From an uncultured Bacteroidales bacterium (GTDB lineage Bacteria > Bacteroidota > Bacteroidia > Bacteroidales > Muribaculaceae), in contig CAMWUH010000042.1 of assembly GCA_947177325.1 (NCBI GenBank), forward strand, positions 1 to 11,188: a DNA stretch of 11,188 nt, written 5' to 3'. Position numbers and translations under genes: made by a program. Below the pieces are notes generated by a model. It had not been told where the DNA came from and did no database searches. It was given only the letters and a program-made list of their open reading frames with translations. Each line of letters starts with the position of its first letter. The stretch's first letter is position 1. This document shows, piece after piece, positions 1 to 6,697 of this stretch.

Positions 1-567
1 CTGAGCCCGTTGCGCGACAACCCCGCTGGTGGTCGATACACCGCCGACCTCACTCAGGAGGCCAACGCTCGCAGCTTTATCCTCAATCCTCAGTCAGGCG
101 ATTATTGCAACTGCAACGACCCGGAAATTCTTAGCCAGGTACTCAACAATTTTGACCGCTCGACCACTGATTTTTATCGCTGGGAACAGCGCTACACGGT
201 TGAGGGGCTGAGTGAATTGGTAGCCCGCAGGTCGGGCCACGATTTCGGTATAATTTTGGAACTGAACCCAATAAAACGCGGCCCGTCGGGGCGCATATAT
301 GAATTGGAAATCGTGGGTACCAATCTCCGGATGATTGTCGGCAAAGAATTGACCATACGCCGTTGGCTGTCAGAGAGTCATTTGCGCTCATCGGCATTTG
401 TGGTCGATAGAGACGGGGATAATTTCATAATTCGCGGCGCAGGCTGGGGCCACGGCGTAGGGCTTTGCCAGATAGGAGCCGCCGTTATGGGCGCCCGTGG
501 CATCAGCTATCGCGAAATCCTGGCTCACTATTATCCCGGTTCAAAGCTCTCGAAAGTATATAACTAA
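1..567 (+). CDS. SpoIID/LytB-domain protein, C-terminal part (5' truncated by window edge)
   Basis: The reading frame is open from base 1 to the TAA at 565-567, so the start lies outside the window; a TTG at base 10 is unlikely to be the real start. The 188 visible residues end in the SpoIID/LytB signature GWGHGVGLCQIGA followed by ISYREILAHYYPGSKL, typical of the C-terminal half of this family. SpoIID of Bacillus is a peptidoglycan lytic transglycosylase acting at the sporulation septum; in Bacteroidales, which do not sporulate, homologues are presumed to be envelope or murein-associated proteins of unproven role. The catalytic glutamate region of the family lies upstream and cannot be checked here. 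A cysteine pair in DYCNCND (about residues 34-40 of the visible part) is notable but unexplained. It is convergent with the YczE-type gene. Family assignment is firm; function is inferred. Confidence 0.88.
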   Translation: MSPLRDNPAGGRYTADLTQEANARSFILNPQSGDYCNCNDPEILSQVLNNFDRSTTDFYRWEQRYTVEGLSELVARRSGHDFGIILELNPIKRGPSGRIYELEIVGTNLRMIVGKELTIRRWLSESHLRSSAFVVDRDGDNFIIRGAGWGHGVGLCQIGAAVMGARGISYREILAHYYPGSKLSKVYN

Positions 568-583
568 TATGCGGCTCTAAGAC

Positions 584-620
584 CCGCGTTTCCCTGCGTT
601 AATAATTGGGGGGAACGCGG
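584..620. terminator. Symmetric hairpin between convergent genes, possible bidirectional terminator
   Basis: Bases 584-594 pair with 610-620 to give an 11-bp stem (one G-T wobble at 591/613) with a 15-nt loop. It lies 17 bp after the SpoIID-domain stop and 7 bp after the YczE-type stop (on the other strand), exactly where two convergent transcripts should end. The arms contain CCGCG and CGCGG. No clear T tract follows on either strand, so termination efficiency is uncertain. Confidence 0.55.
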
Positions 621-627
621 TCCAAGC

Positions 628-1326
628 CTATTTCTTCAAGCCGAAGAAGTGGAGGGGATAGTGGTAGATTTTCTTTATTCGGCGCACGTTGCGGCGGGTG
701 GCTATGTGGGCGGCTATCCAGTTGACCAACACTCCGGTCAGCAGAGCGGCCACGAGTGTGCCTTCTCTGACGCCGTCAATTTTACGAGCCATAATCAGCG
801 ACAGGATAACGGCGGTTACAACCAGCGTTACGTCAAATTTTATTTTGGTTTTACCGAAATTGAGGTGATAACGCTTGCAGAGATATTTCACCATCCCCTC
901 GGCACTCATAATTGCAACGTTGGGTTTGAGCTCCAGCACCACACCGGTGGCCTGAACTATGCATCCGCCTAACAGCAGGGCTACCTGCACACCGTAGTTA
1001 GGCGTGGGTATCTTGCTGACCCATAGCATATTCAAGTCGATAAATAGGGAGAATAGCACGGAGAAGGGTATTTGCAAGAGGATTTCAATGCGGTCTTTCT
1101 TAGTGCCGACACCGCCGCGTATAAGCCAGAATTGCAGAGCAATAATGACGAGGTTAAACACGAAAGTGGCTGTGCCGAGTGTTAACGGCAGATTAAGAGA
1201 AAGCACGTAGTTTACGCTCGAAATGGGTGTCGTGCCAAGGGCAGAGGTTACAATCATGTCCACACCTATGCCCAGCAAAAGGAGGCCCGCAATAAAGCAG
1301 GCATAACGAATAACAGTCTGTTTCAT
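628..1326 (-). CDS. YczE/YitT-type multi-pass membrane protein (DUF6198-like)
   Basis: A 232-residue hydrophobic protein with about six predicted membrane segments near residues 7-27, 49-69, 82-102, 111-131, 166-180 and 190-208, followed by a strongly basic tail rich in R, K and Y. The C-terminal signature around residues 184-198 (DGVREGTLVAALLTG) and the N-terminal GLLLLGIGVDMIVTSALGTTP pattern match the YczE/YyaS/YitT superfamily, integral membrane proteins without an established biochemical activity. The ATG at 1324-1326 is preceded by no Shine-Dalgarno sequence, usual for Bacteroidetes. It follows the secreted phosphatase gene on the same strand, but the 197-bp gap suggests separate transcription. 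Family call fairly sure; function unknown. Confidence 0.75.
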   Translation of the reverse strand: MKQTVIRYACFIAGLLLLGIGVDMIVTSALGTTPISSVNYVLSLNLPLTLGTATFVFNLVIIALQFWLIRGGVGTKKDRIEILLQIPFSVLFSLFIDLNMLWVSKIPTPNYGVQVALLLGGCIVQATGVVLELKPNVAIMSAEGMVKYLCKRYHLNFGKTKIKFDVTLVVTAVILSLIMARKIDGVREGTLVAALLTGVLVNWIAAHIATRRNVRRIKKIYHYPLHFFGLKK

Positions 1327-1381
1327 AAGGAGTTTATAACCTGAACGATTTTAATAAGATAAACCATTTGCTATGCGAGGA

Positions 1382-1389
1382 GAAAGATA
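1382..1389 (-). promoter_or_regulatory. Weak -7-like box upstream of the YczE-type gene
   Basis: On the minus strand this reads TATCTTTC, 7 of 8 to the Bacteroidetes -7 consensus TAnnTTTG, about 56 bp before the start codon. No convincing -33 TTG is placed at the expected distance. A short inverted repeat ACCTG/CAGGT (1389-1393 and 1403-1407) abuts it. Suggestive only. Confidence 0.25.
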
Positions 1390-1439
1390 CCTGCAATTTT
1401 GACAGGTGATAAATTGGAAATCTGCTCGCATCAGCCGTG

Positions 1440-1467
1440 CGGTTTTATGCTATCCGTGATAAAATCG
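1440..1467. terminator. AT-rich hairpin downstream of the histidine phosphatase gene
   Basis: Bases 1440-1448 pair with 1459-1467 (9 bp, one G-T wobble) around a 10-nt loop, in the 197-bp gap after the phosphatase stop. No U tract follows on the minus strand, so it may be a weak terminator, an mRNA 3' end structure or chance. Apart from this hairpin and the weak -7 box, the gap 1327-1523 shows nothing recognisable. Confidence 0.3.
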
Positions 1468-1523
1468 GGGGTTAAATCCTATGCCTACAGTCATTTATTT
1501 GGTTCTGCTTTTTAATCAGCTAA

Positions 1524-2831
1524 TTAATTGCGGAATTCTTCGGGCATGAAGTTGCGCGAGGGGGTATCAGCCAGATTTTGGAGATACTGTCGGAGCACCG
1601 GCCAGGGGTAGTAGGGAGCTTTATATCCTTCGATATCGAAGTCAATTTCCTCCTCGTTGAGCATTGCTTTGGCAATGACATCCCCCTTCTTGTTGCGGAA
1701 GAAGATAATCTGCAGGTTGGCGGCCATCGGTGCGACGCGCCAATCGTTCCATACTGTGTGGATGCTGTCGATATCGTTAGTGTAGCCGTAGGTGCCGGGA
1801 ATACGCATCATTGCAGCCAATGGCACTATGTTGCCGTCGTGACCGAAACGAAGAGTAGCGCCGTTTTGACCGGAGGCAACGTATTCGTCGGCAGTCGTGA
1901 TGATGTTGTTGAGGAGGTTGCGGGCGTTGTCAACGTTTACACCCTGTGAGCGGGGATAAGATGAGTTGTTGATGTAGAATTGTGCGTTAAACACTCTCCA
2001 GAGATTAAACAGCTCTTCGGGGGTGAAAATGCTTAACAATTCTCGATCAGTTTCCATGTTTTGGAGGTCGACTGCCACCCAATAGAGCTCCCACATCAGC
2101 TCGTCGGGGTTGATGTGGCGTTTGATGTATTCTTCAGAGTTGAACAGAGCGCGACAAAGGCGGTCGGGATTGGTCATAGCCGCGCGGAATTTGGTGTATT
2201 CGGGGCGCCACTCGTCGAGTTTGTTATCGTTGAAATCCCACGAAACGGGCTCGCTGTGGCAGAGATAAATCATGTGGCGTTTGCTCGACTCCATTTCAGG
2301 TTTGATGTCGGGGAAATGAGCCATCAACCCGCTGACAAACGAAAACATTGAGTGGGCGCAACGCATCACCTGGGTAGAGCGAGCTGTAATCTCAGGGTTA
2401 CCTTTGAAAATCTCAGGGTAGTTGGTTGCCAATCGCTCGGCAATAGCGCGGTGTTGGCGATAGCCCAGCGGAGTGAGCTCACCGCTACGACCTTCTCCCT
2501 CAGCCCATGCCTCTTGCATGACTTCCATGACCTGCTTTCCCAGCGGAGTTAAAGCGTCGGCTTCATCGGCTTTGCGCAATGTGACAAGCACTCGCTCATA
2601 GTCGGTGTCGGAAATCAGAAAACGGGAGCCGTGGCGTCCGTAATGGCTCACGTAGAAGGGCTCGTAGCCTTTCGGAACGGGAGTGTTGTGGCTCTCGGTA
2701 ACGGGATAGGCATAGTAGACGCCTCCGCATTTTTCGGGCGTCAGCGACATCTCTTCAAGGGTGGTTTGCGCTGAAGCGCCGGCCGCTGCGAGAATGGTGA
2801 TTGAGGCGAATATGAGTTTGAGTGATTTCAT
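1524..2831 (-). CDS. Secreted histidine-type phosphatase (clade 2, MINPP/acid phosphatase-like)
   Basis: A 435-residue protein with an N-terminal signal peptide (residues 1-21, hydrophobic core LIFASITILAAAGASA, cleavage probably before Q22). The catalytic clade-2 motif RHGSR is at residues 66-70 within SHYGRHGSRF; His67 would form the phosphohistidine. A second active-site motif, GHDGN, has His331-Asp332, giving the HD proton-donor form of acid phosphatases and phytases rather than the HAE form described for inositol polyphosphate phosphatases (MINPP). ARSTQVMRCAHSM in between fits the substrate-pocket arginine region. It should act in the periplasm or at the cell surface on phosphomonoesters; phytate is possible but not shown. 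It follows galE by 32 bp with no promoter motif between, suggesting co-transcription. Family certain, substrate unknown. Confidence 0.88.
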   Translation of the reverse strand: MKSLKLIFASITILAAAGASAQTTLEEMSLTPEKCGGVYYAYPVTESHNTPVPKGYEPFYVSHYGRHGSRFLISDTDYERVLVTLRKADEADALTPLGKQVMEVMQEAWAEGEGRSGELTPLGYRQHRAIAERLATNYPEIFKGNPEITARSTQVMRCAHSMFSFVSGLMAHFPDIKPEMESSKRHMIYLCHSEPVSWDFNDNKLDEWRPEYTKFRAAMTNPDRLCRALFNSEEYIKRHINPDELMWELYWVAVDLQNMETDRELLSIFTPEELFNLWRVFNAQFYINNSSYPRSQGVNVDNARNLLNNIITTADEYVASGQNGATLRFGHDGNIVPLAAMMRIPGTYGYTNDIDSIHTVWNDWRVAPMAANLQIIFFRNKKGDVIAKAMLNEEEIDFDIEGYKAPYYPWPVLRQYLQNLADTPSRNFMPEEFRN

Positions 2832-2863
2832 GATTGGTAGAGGGGTTGAGAATTATTTATGAG

Positions 2864-3898
2864 TTACATTATGCCACGCTCGCGTAGGCGCAATTGCCAT
2901 CGCCATGCATTTTTGAGGGTTTCGGCAAGCGGAGTTTCAGCTTTCCAACCGAGAACGTTGTTGGCCAAAGCGGGGTCGGCCCATACCTGCTCAATATCGC
3001 CTTGGCGACGGTCGGCGTAGACGTGAGGCACTTTTACTCCGGTGGCTTCCTCAAAGGTGTCGACCAATTGCTTAACCGAAAGTCCGTTGCCGGTGCCGAT
3101 ATTGAATATCTCGATTTGAGGAGTCGAGGGGTCGAGTAGCCGCTCAACGGCTTTGACGTGGGCGCGAGCCAGGTCGATAATGTCGATGTAGTCGCGTATG
3201 CAGGTGCCGTCGGGGGTATTGTAGTCGTTGCCGAAAATACTGAGTTTCTCGCGCAGGCCAATAGCGGTTTGAGTAAGGTAGGGGATGAGATTTTGGGGCA
3301 CGCCGTTGGGCAACTCTCCGATTTCAGCCGACGGGTGAGAGCCAATGGGGTTGAAATAGCGGAGGATGACGCTCTTGATCGGCTCGCCTGAGGCAATGGC
3401 GTCGGTTATGATTTCTTCAGCAATCTGCTTGGTGTTGCCGTAAGGCGAGGTGGCCTTTTTGATGGGTGATTGCTCGGTTACGGGATTAATATCGGGCTCG
3501 CCGTAGACGGTGCACGATGATGAGAACACAATGCCCTTCACTCCGTTGGGAGCCATCTGCTCAAGCAGATTAATGAGAATGTTGAGGTTGTTGCGATAGT
3601 AGAGGAGTGGTTTCTTCACCGACTCACCAACCGCTTTTGAGGCTGCAAAATTTATAATGGCGTTGATGCCGGGGTGCTCTGCGAAAAGCTTTGCAACAAC
3701 ATGGGGATTAGCGCAGGAGCCTTCGACAAAAGCCGGGCGAACGCCGGTGATACGCTCGATGCCGTCGACAACGTCGGCCGATGAATTGCTTAAGTCGTCG
3801 ATAATGACAACGTCATAGCCTGAATTGATGAGCTCAACAGCTGTGTGCGAGCCAATGTAGCCGGTTCCGCCGGTAACGAGTATTTTACCTTTGCTCAT
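2864..3898 (-). CDS. galE: UDP-glucose 4-epimerase
   Basis: A 344-residue cytoplasmic extended SDR enzyme of full family length that interconverts UDP-glucose and UDP-galactose with bound NAD, supplying galactosyl units for envelope polysaccharides and the Leloir pathway. Visible: the NAD-binding GGTGYIGS motif (residues 10-17); the FSSSCTVYG segment with catalytic Ser128; the YxxxK pair Tyr153 and Lys157 in SPYGNTK; the NFAASKAVGES motif near 83-93; and the C-terminal RRQGDIEQVWADP segment. All catalytic residues are intact. It lies between the TerD-family gene (35 bp upstream) and the phosphatase gene (32 bp downstream) on the same strand, with no internal promoter seen. Specificity for GlcNAc forms cannot be excluded from sequence alone. 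Confidence 0.95.
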   Translation of the reverse strand: MSKGKILVTGGTGYIGSHTAVELINSGYDVVIIDDLSNSSADVVDGIERITGVRPAFVEGSCANPHVVAKLFAEHPGINAIINFAASKAVGESVKKPLLYYRNNLNILINLLEQMAPNGVKGIVFSSSCTVYGEPDINPVTEQSPIKKATSPYGNTKQIAEEIITDAIASGEPIKSVILRYFNPIGSHPSAEIGELPNGVPQNLIPYLTQTAIGLREKLSIFGNDYNTPDGTCIRDYIDIIDLARAHVKAVERLLDPSTPQIEIFNIGTGNGLSVKQLVDTFEEATGVKVPHVYADRRQGDIEQVWADPALANNVLGWKAETPLAETLKNAWRWQLRLRERGIM

Positions 3899-3933
3899 AA
3901 TTTTGCAACGTTGAAGATTAGTTTGGAATAATG

Positions 3934-4563
3934 TTATTTAGTGCCCTCGATGTAGCGCAGCCCCCAGTGGTAGGCGGTGCCGGCATCTGCGTGGCCATAG
4001 TGAAATGTAATCAGTTTTTTGATTTCGAGAGTGTTATCTCCGTTGATATTGATTTGGGCTATGGCGCAGAATTGCTTTTGCGATGGGTTTTCGTTGAGCG
4101 AAACGTTGATGGGCTCCTGTCCGGGAATGTCGATATTAACCATTGCATCCCCCTTTTCCCATTCTCCCAATCCTTTATAAATAAAGGCGTAGATAACGAG
4201 TCGCTTGATTTCGTTGATATGGGCGCAGTTAATGAGAATCTGCTCTGAATTTCCGCCTGAGCGTTGGTCGCCGGTGTGCCATATATAGGGGGCGTTTGTC
4301 AGGCATCCCTGCGAGGTGAATTGGTCGCGGTCGCCTCCTCGTCCGTCGGCAAACTGAAGGGCATCGATGAGATTGCGAGTGCCGTCGCGCAGCTCGTAAA
4401 ACACGCCCAAGTCCAAGTCAACGCGGCGTCGCCATTTACCAAACAAACCGCCTTGACGGTCGTTCCAGCTCAGGGTAATGGTAATTGTGGGGTTGGCCGA
4501 GGCTGCCGACTTTGACAAGTCGATTTTGCAAACGTCGCCCGGGGTGGTCAGTTCAATGCTCAT
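3934..4563 (-). CDS. TerD-family (tellurite/stress protein) single-domain protein
   Basis: A 209-residue protein without signal peptide or membrane segment, predicted cytoplasmic. It carries the TerD fold hallmarks: an early NPTITITLSW strand, the acidic DLDLGVFYEL segment (Asp49 and Asp51) and HTGDQRSGGNSE (residues 96-107). In characterised TerD proteins such acidic residues bind calcium; here the second site is less acidic than the usual GDxRxGxxxGDDE pattern, so calcium binding is an inference. There is no TerA, TerB, TerC or phosphoribosyl-type ter gene in the window, so this is a lone copy rather than a tellurite-resistance operon. It probably leads a transcript with galE and the phosphatase gene: a good -7 box sits about 20 bp upstream of its ATG. 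Biological role unknown. Confidence 0.82.
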   Translation of the reverse strand: MSIELTTPGDVCKIDLSKSAASANPTITITLSWNDRQGGLFGKWRRRVDLDLGVFYELRDGTRNLIDALQFADGRGGDRDQFTSQGCLTNAPYIWHTGDQRSGGNSEQILINCAHINEIKRLVIYAFIYKGLGEWEKGDAMVNIDIPGQEPINVSLNENPSQKQFCAIAQININGDNTLEIKKLITFHYGHADAGTAYHWGLRYIEGTK

Positions 4564-4583
4564 GCTTCAATAGGGTGTTTTTG

Positions 4584-4591
4584 CAAAGATA
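4584..4591 (-). promoter_or_regulatory. -7 promoter box for the TerD-galE-phosphatase cluster
   Basis: Minus strand reads TATCTTTG, a perfect match to the Bacteroidetes TAnnTTTG -7 element, preceded by a T8 run. Transcription would start about 15 nt before the ATG at 4563, giving a very short leader. The surrounding 19 nt are identical to those at the pyrG promoter. A -33 TTG at ideal spacing is not evident. Confidence 0.65.
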
Positions 4592-4621
4592 ATAAAAAAA
4601 ACGCAAAATTCCCCCGTTCGG

Positions 4622-4680
4622 ACCGATAATTGGCCCCGGTTCACCACTATTTGTTAGTACCGACGATTGGCCGGGGCAAT
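4622..4680. repeat. Direct repeat nested in a bulged inverted repeat between the YciO-family and TerD-family genes
   Basis: ACCGATAATTGGCC (4622-4635) recurs as ACCGACGATTGGCC (4659-4672), 12 of 14 identical, 37 bp apart. ATTGGCCCCGG (4629-4639) also pairs with CCGGGGCAAT (4671-4680) as a 10-bp stem with one bulged G (4633) and a 31-nt loop that itself holds ACTA/TAGT. It lies immediately upstream of the TerD-family promoter and downstream of the YciO-family gene, so it could be an operator pair or a terminator-like structure. No U tract directly follows on the minus strand. Confidence 0.5.
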
Positions 4681-4742
4681 GGTAATTCATGCCACGAATA
4701 AGTAAGAGCTTGATAATATAGTTGTTCACAATTGATAGCCGC

Positions 4743-4757
4743 GATATCTCAGATATC
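4743..4757 (-). other. Perfect 6-bp hairpin holding the stop codon of the YciO-family gene in its loop
   Basis: GATATC, then the complement of TGA, then GATATC: the stop codon forms the triloop of a perfect stem. No U tract follows on the minus strand, so it is not a classic terminator. Possibly coincidental. Confidence 0.35.
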
Positions 4758-5369
4758 AACCGTGGCCAAGCCTTGGCGCACGATCTGGGGCGCGGAGGAG
4801 TCAGTGAGGTCAACGATGGTAGAGCCTGTCAGGCCACGGCTGCCGGCATCGATGAGTATCTCGGCGCGGTCGGCGTAGCGTTCGGCCACTTCAAGCGTAG
4901 CGACATCGGCCATATCGTAGTCAATCCCGTCGGGGAGCTCGATGGTGGTCGTGAGCAACGGATTGCCAAGTGATTCGGCCAGTGCGCAGGCTATGGGGTC
5001 GTCAGGGATGCGGACACCCACTTCCCTCCGCCCTTTGAACACTTTGGGTAGAGCCGGAGAGGCTGGCAAGATGAATGTAAAAGCTCCCGGAGCATTCCGG
5101 CGAATGATGTCGTAGGCCCTGTTGTCAAGGCGAGCATAGCGCGAGGCTTGGCTGATGTCGGAGCAGAGAATGGCAAGATGCTGCTTCTTTGGGTCGATAT
5201 TTTTCAGAGCGCATATCTTCTCGACAGCTCGATTGTTGAGGGCATCGCAACCGAGAGCATAGAGCGAGTCGGTAGGGTAAATGATTATGCCGCCGTCGCG
5301 GAGTGCTTCAACGGTTTCGTCAAGAAATTTCCGGTTGATGGCCGAGCCATACATTTTAAGGGTTCTCAT
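4749..5369 (-). CDS. YciO/Sua5/TsaC-fold protein (annotated type: L-threonylcarbamoyladenylate synthase)
   Basis: A 206-residue cytoplasmic protein spanning a single YrdC-like domain. Visible: YPTDSLYALGCD (residues 31-42), the ALKNIDPKKQHLAIL segment (54-68, where TsaC has its K/R nucleotide-binding residues), PGAFTFILP (94-102), GVRIPDDP (118-125), and the C-terminal STIVDLT...VRQG (183-200). Sua5/TsaC makes threonylcarbamoyl-AMP for the t6A tRNA modification. The SANxSG-type motif of true TsaC/Sua5 is replaced by LLTTTIELPDG (138-148), resembling E. coli YciO (LSTSLMLPG), a paralogue whose physiological role is distinct or unresolved. So a YciO-type label is safer than tsaC. The sensor kinase gene lies 61 bp upstream on the same strand with no promoter motif between. 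Confidence 0.82.
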   Translation of the reverse strand: MRTLKMYGSAINRKFLDETVEALRDGGIIIYPTDSLYALGCDALNNRAVEKICALKNIDPKKQHLAILCSDISQASRYARLDNRAYDIIRRNAPGAFTFILPASPALPKVFKGRREVGVRIPDDPIACALAESLGNPLLTTTIELPDGIDYDMADVATLEVAERYADRAEILIDAGSRGLTGSTIVDLTDSSAPQIVRQGLATVDI

Positions 5370-5430
5370 GGTAGCGTGAAAGTTGTGACGGGTAAATTAG
5401 AGCGAATAAGGTGTGGCAAGAGTCAGAGAG

Positions 5431-6606
5431 TCAATACTCAGTCAGCGGGAATGTAAGGCAGAACGTTGTGCCCACTCCCGGCTCTGACCGGCTGACGAAT
5501 ATGTGGCCTCGATGGTAATCGTCGACTATACGTTTGGCGAGCGTCAGTCCTAAACCCCAGCCTCGTTTCTTGGTGGTAAAGCCGGGTTTGAATATCGTTT
5601 TTTGGAGTTTGCGCGATATGCCCTTTCCTGTGTCGGTCAGTTCGATTCGTGCTTCGTTGTTATGAGCTGATGACGTGATAGTGATTGAGCCGGAGCCCTC
5701 CATGGCGTCGACAGCATTTTTTATCAGATTTTCCATCACCCATTCAATCAGTGGCGCCGAGAGAGCCACCGGCAGTGGGCGCGGACAGAGATTGACCGTC
5801 AGCTTGATGCGCGATGAAATGCGTGTGGCCATATAGGAGGCCGCCCGCGCCACCACTTCGTTGAGGTTCTCGGTTTCCAACGCCGGTTTCGAGCCGATTT
5901 TAGAAAAGCGCGAAGCTATGGTGCTCAATCGGTTGACATCTTTGTCAATTTCCTTAACAATGTCGGGGTCGACATCAAGGGTTGCCAACATCTCGGTCCA
6001 GGCCATAAGCGATGAAATGGGGGTGCCGAGTTGATGGGCAGTTTCTTTCGATAAGCCTACCCACACCTTGTTTTGCTCGGCGCGTTTCGACGACGACACG
6101 GCGTAGTACACCACCAAGATGAACACAATCATCACCACCAATTGCAGGTAAGGGAAGTAGCTCAGTTTGCGCAGCAGCTTTGAATCTTCATAATAGAGAT
6201 ACTGCACCACTTCGGGGGCCACGGCAATGACTATGACGTTGTTGCCGTTGGCGAGTCGATGAAGTCGGGCCTGAAGAAAATTGCGGTTTTCTTCGCTCTC
6301 GGGATTGGCCGGATCAGGAAGATTGAAATTGCGGTGGTCGATGATGTTGCCGGCATCGTCGGCCACGAGCACCGGTATCGTTGTGTTGCCTTGGATAACG
6401 GATAGCAGGAAGTCGATGTCGTCGCCGGCTGCTTCGGGGTCGGCCAGGCGCCGGGTTGCATCAGCCCAAAGCTCCATTCGCTCACGTTCCTGCTCCGACA
6501 GCTCGCCCACTATCCGCGAGGATATGCGCAAAAACAGTGCTACCACTGCAATCGCAGCGATAAAGAAGGCAAATTTGCCCCAGCGTGAGCGGTTGATAGG
6601 GAGCAT
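5431..6606 (-). CDS. Orphan membrane sensor histidine kinase
   Basis: A 391-residue kinase from the ATG at 6604-6606. This start is preferred to an in-frame one at 6808-6810 because the latter would overlap the end of yidC and read through the hairpin at 6635-6675, and because the downstream Met is followed directly by a membrane segment (residues 11-28). A periplasmic sensor region (about 30-148, with the PAS-like stretch PVLVADDAGNIIDH) leads to a second membrane segment (150-171). The cytoplasmic part has the H-box KETAHQLGTP (His191 phosphoacceptor), N box MENLIKNAVDAM (Asn293, Asn297), G1 DTGKG (325-329) and G2 GWGLGLTLAKR (349-359). All catalytic boxes are intact. No response regulator gene is adjacent. 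The stimulus is unknown. Confidence 0.88.
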   Translation of the reverse strand: MLPINRSRWGKFAFFIAAIAVVALFLRISSRIVGELSEQERERMELWADATRRLADPEAAGDDIDFLLSVIQGNTTIPVLVADDAGNIIDHRNFNLPDPANPESEENRNFLQARLHRLANGNNVIVIAVAPEVVQYLYYEDSKLLRKLSYFPYLQLVVMIVFILVVYYAVSSSKRAEQNKVWVGLSKETAHQLGTPISSLMAWTEMLATLDVDPDIVKEIDKDVNRLSTIASRFSKIGSKPALETENLNEVVARAASYMATRISSRIKLTVNLCPRPLPVALSAPLIEWVMENLIKNAVDAMEGSGSITITSSAHNNEARIELTDTGKGISRKLQKTIFKPGFTTKKRGWGLGLTLAKRIVDDYHRGHIFVSRSEPGVGTTFCLTFPLTEY

Positions 6607-6630
6607 ATTAAGCTGATTGTCGAAAGAGTT

Positions 6631-6675
6631 AAAAAAAATAGCTATAATAGCCTCGGTAGCTATTATAGCTATTTT
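6631..6675 (-). terminator. Intrinsic terminator after yidC with U8 tract
   Basis: Bases 6635-6651 are perfectly complementary to 6659-6675 (17-bp stem, 7-nt loop). On the minus strand the stem is followed directly by T, giving an eight-T run (6638-6631). It begins 22 bp after the yidC stop and ends about 25 bp before the kinase start. The stem is AT-rich (four G-C pairs), so leakiness is plausible. TAGCTAT recurs at 6639, 6657, 6666 and 6675; the last three are spaced 9 bp. Confidence 0.78.
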
Positions 6676-6697
6676 AGCTATGAGTTCAGGGGGAGGG

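Noticed and set aside
10..12. TTG at base 10 as the start of the SpoIID-domain gene
   Set aside because: The frame is open to the window edge and the family needs a much longer N-terminal part.
3934..4563. Tellurite-resistance operon
   Set aside because: Only one TerD-family gene is present, with no other ter genes; lone TerD proteins do not imply resistance.
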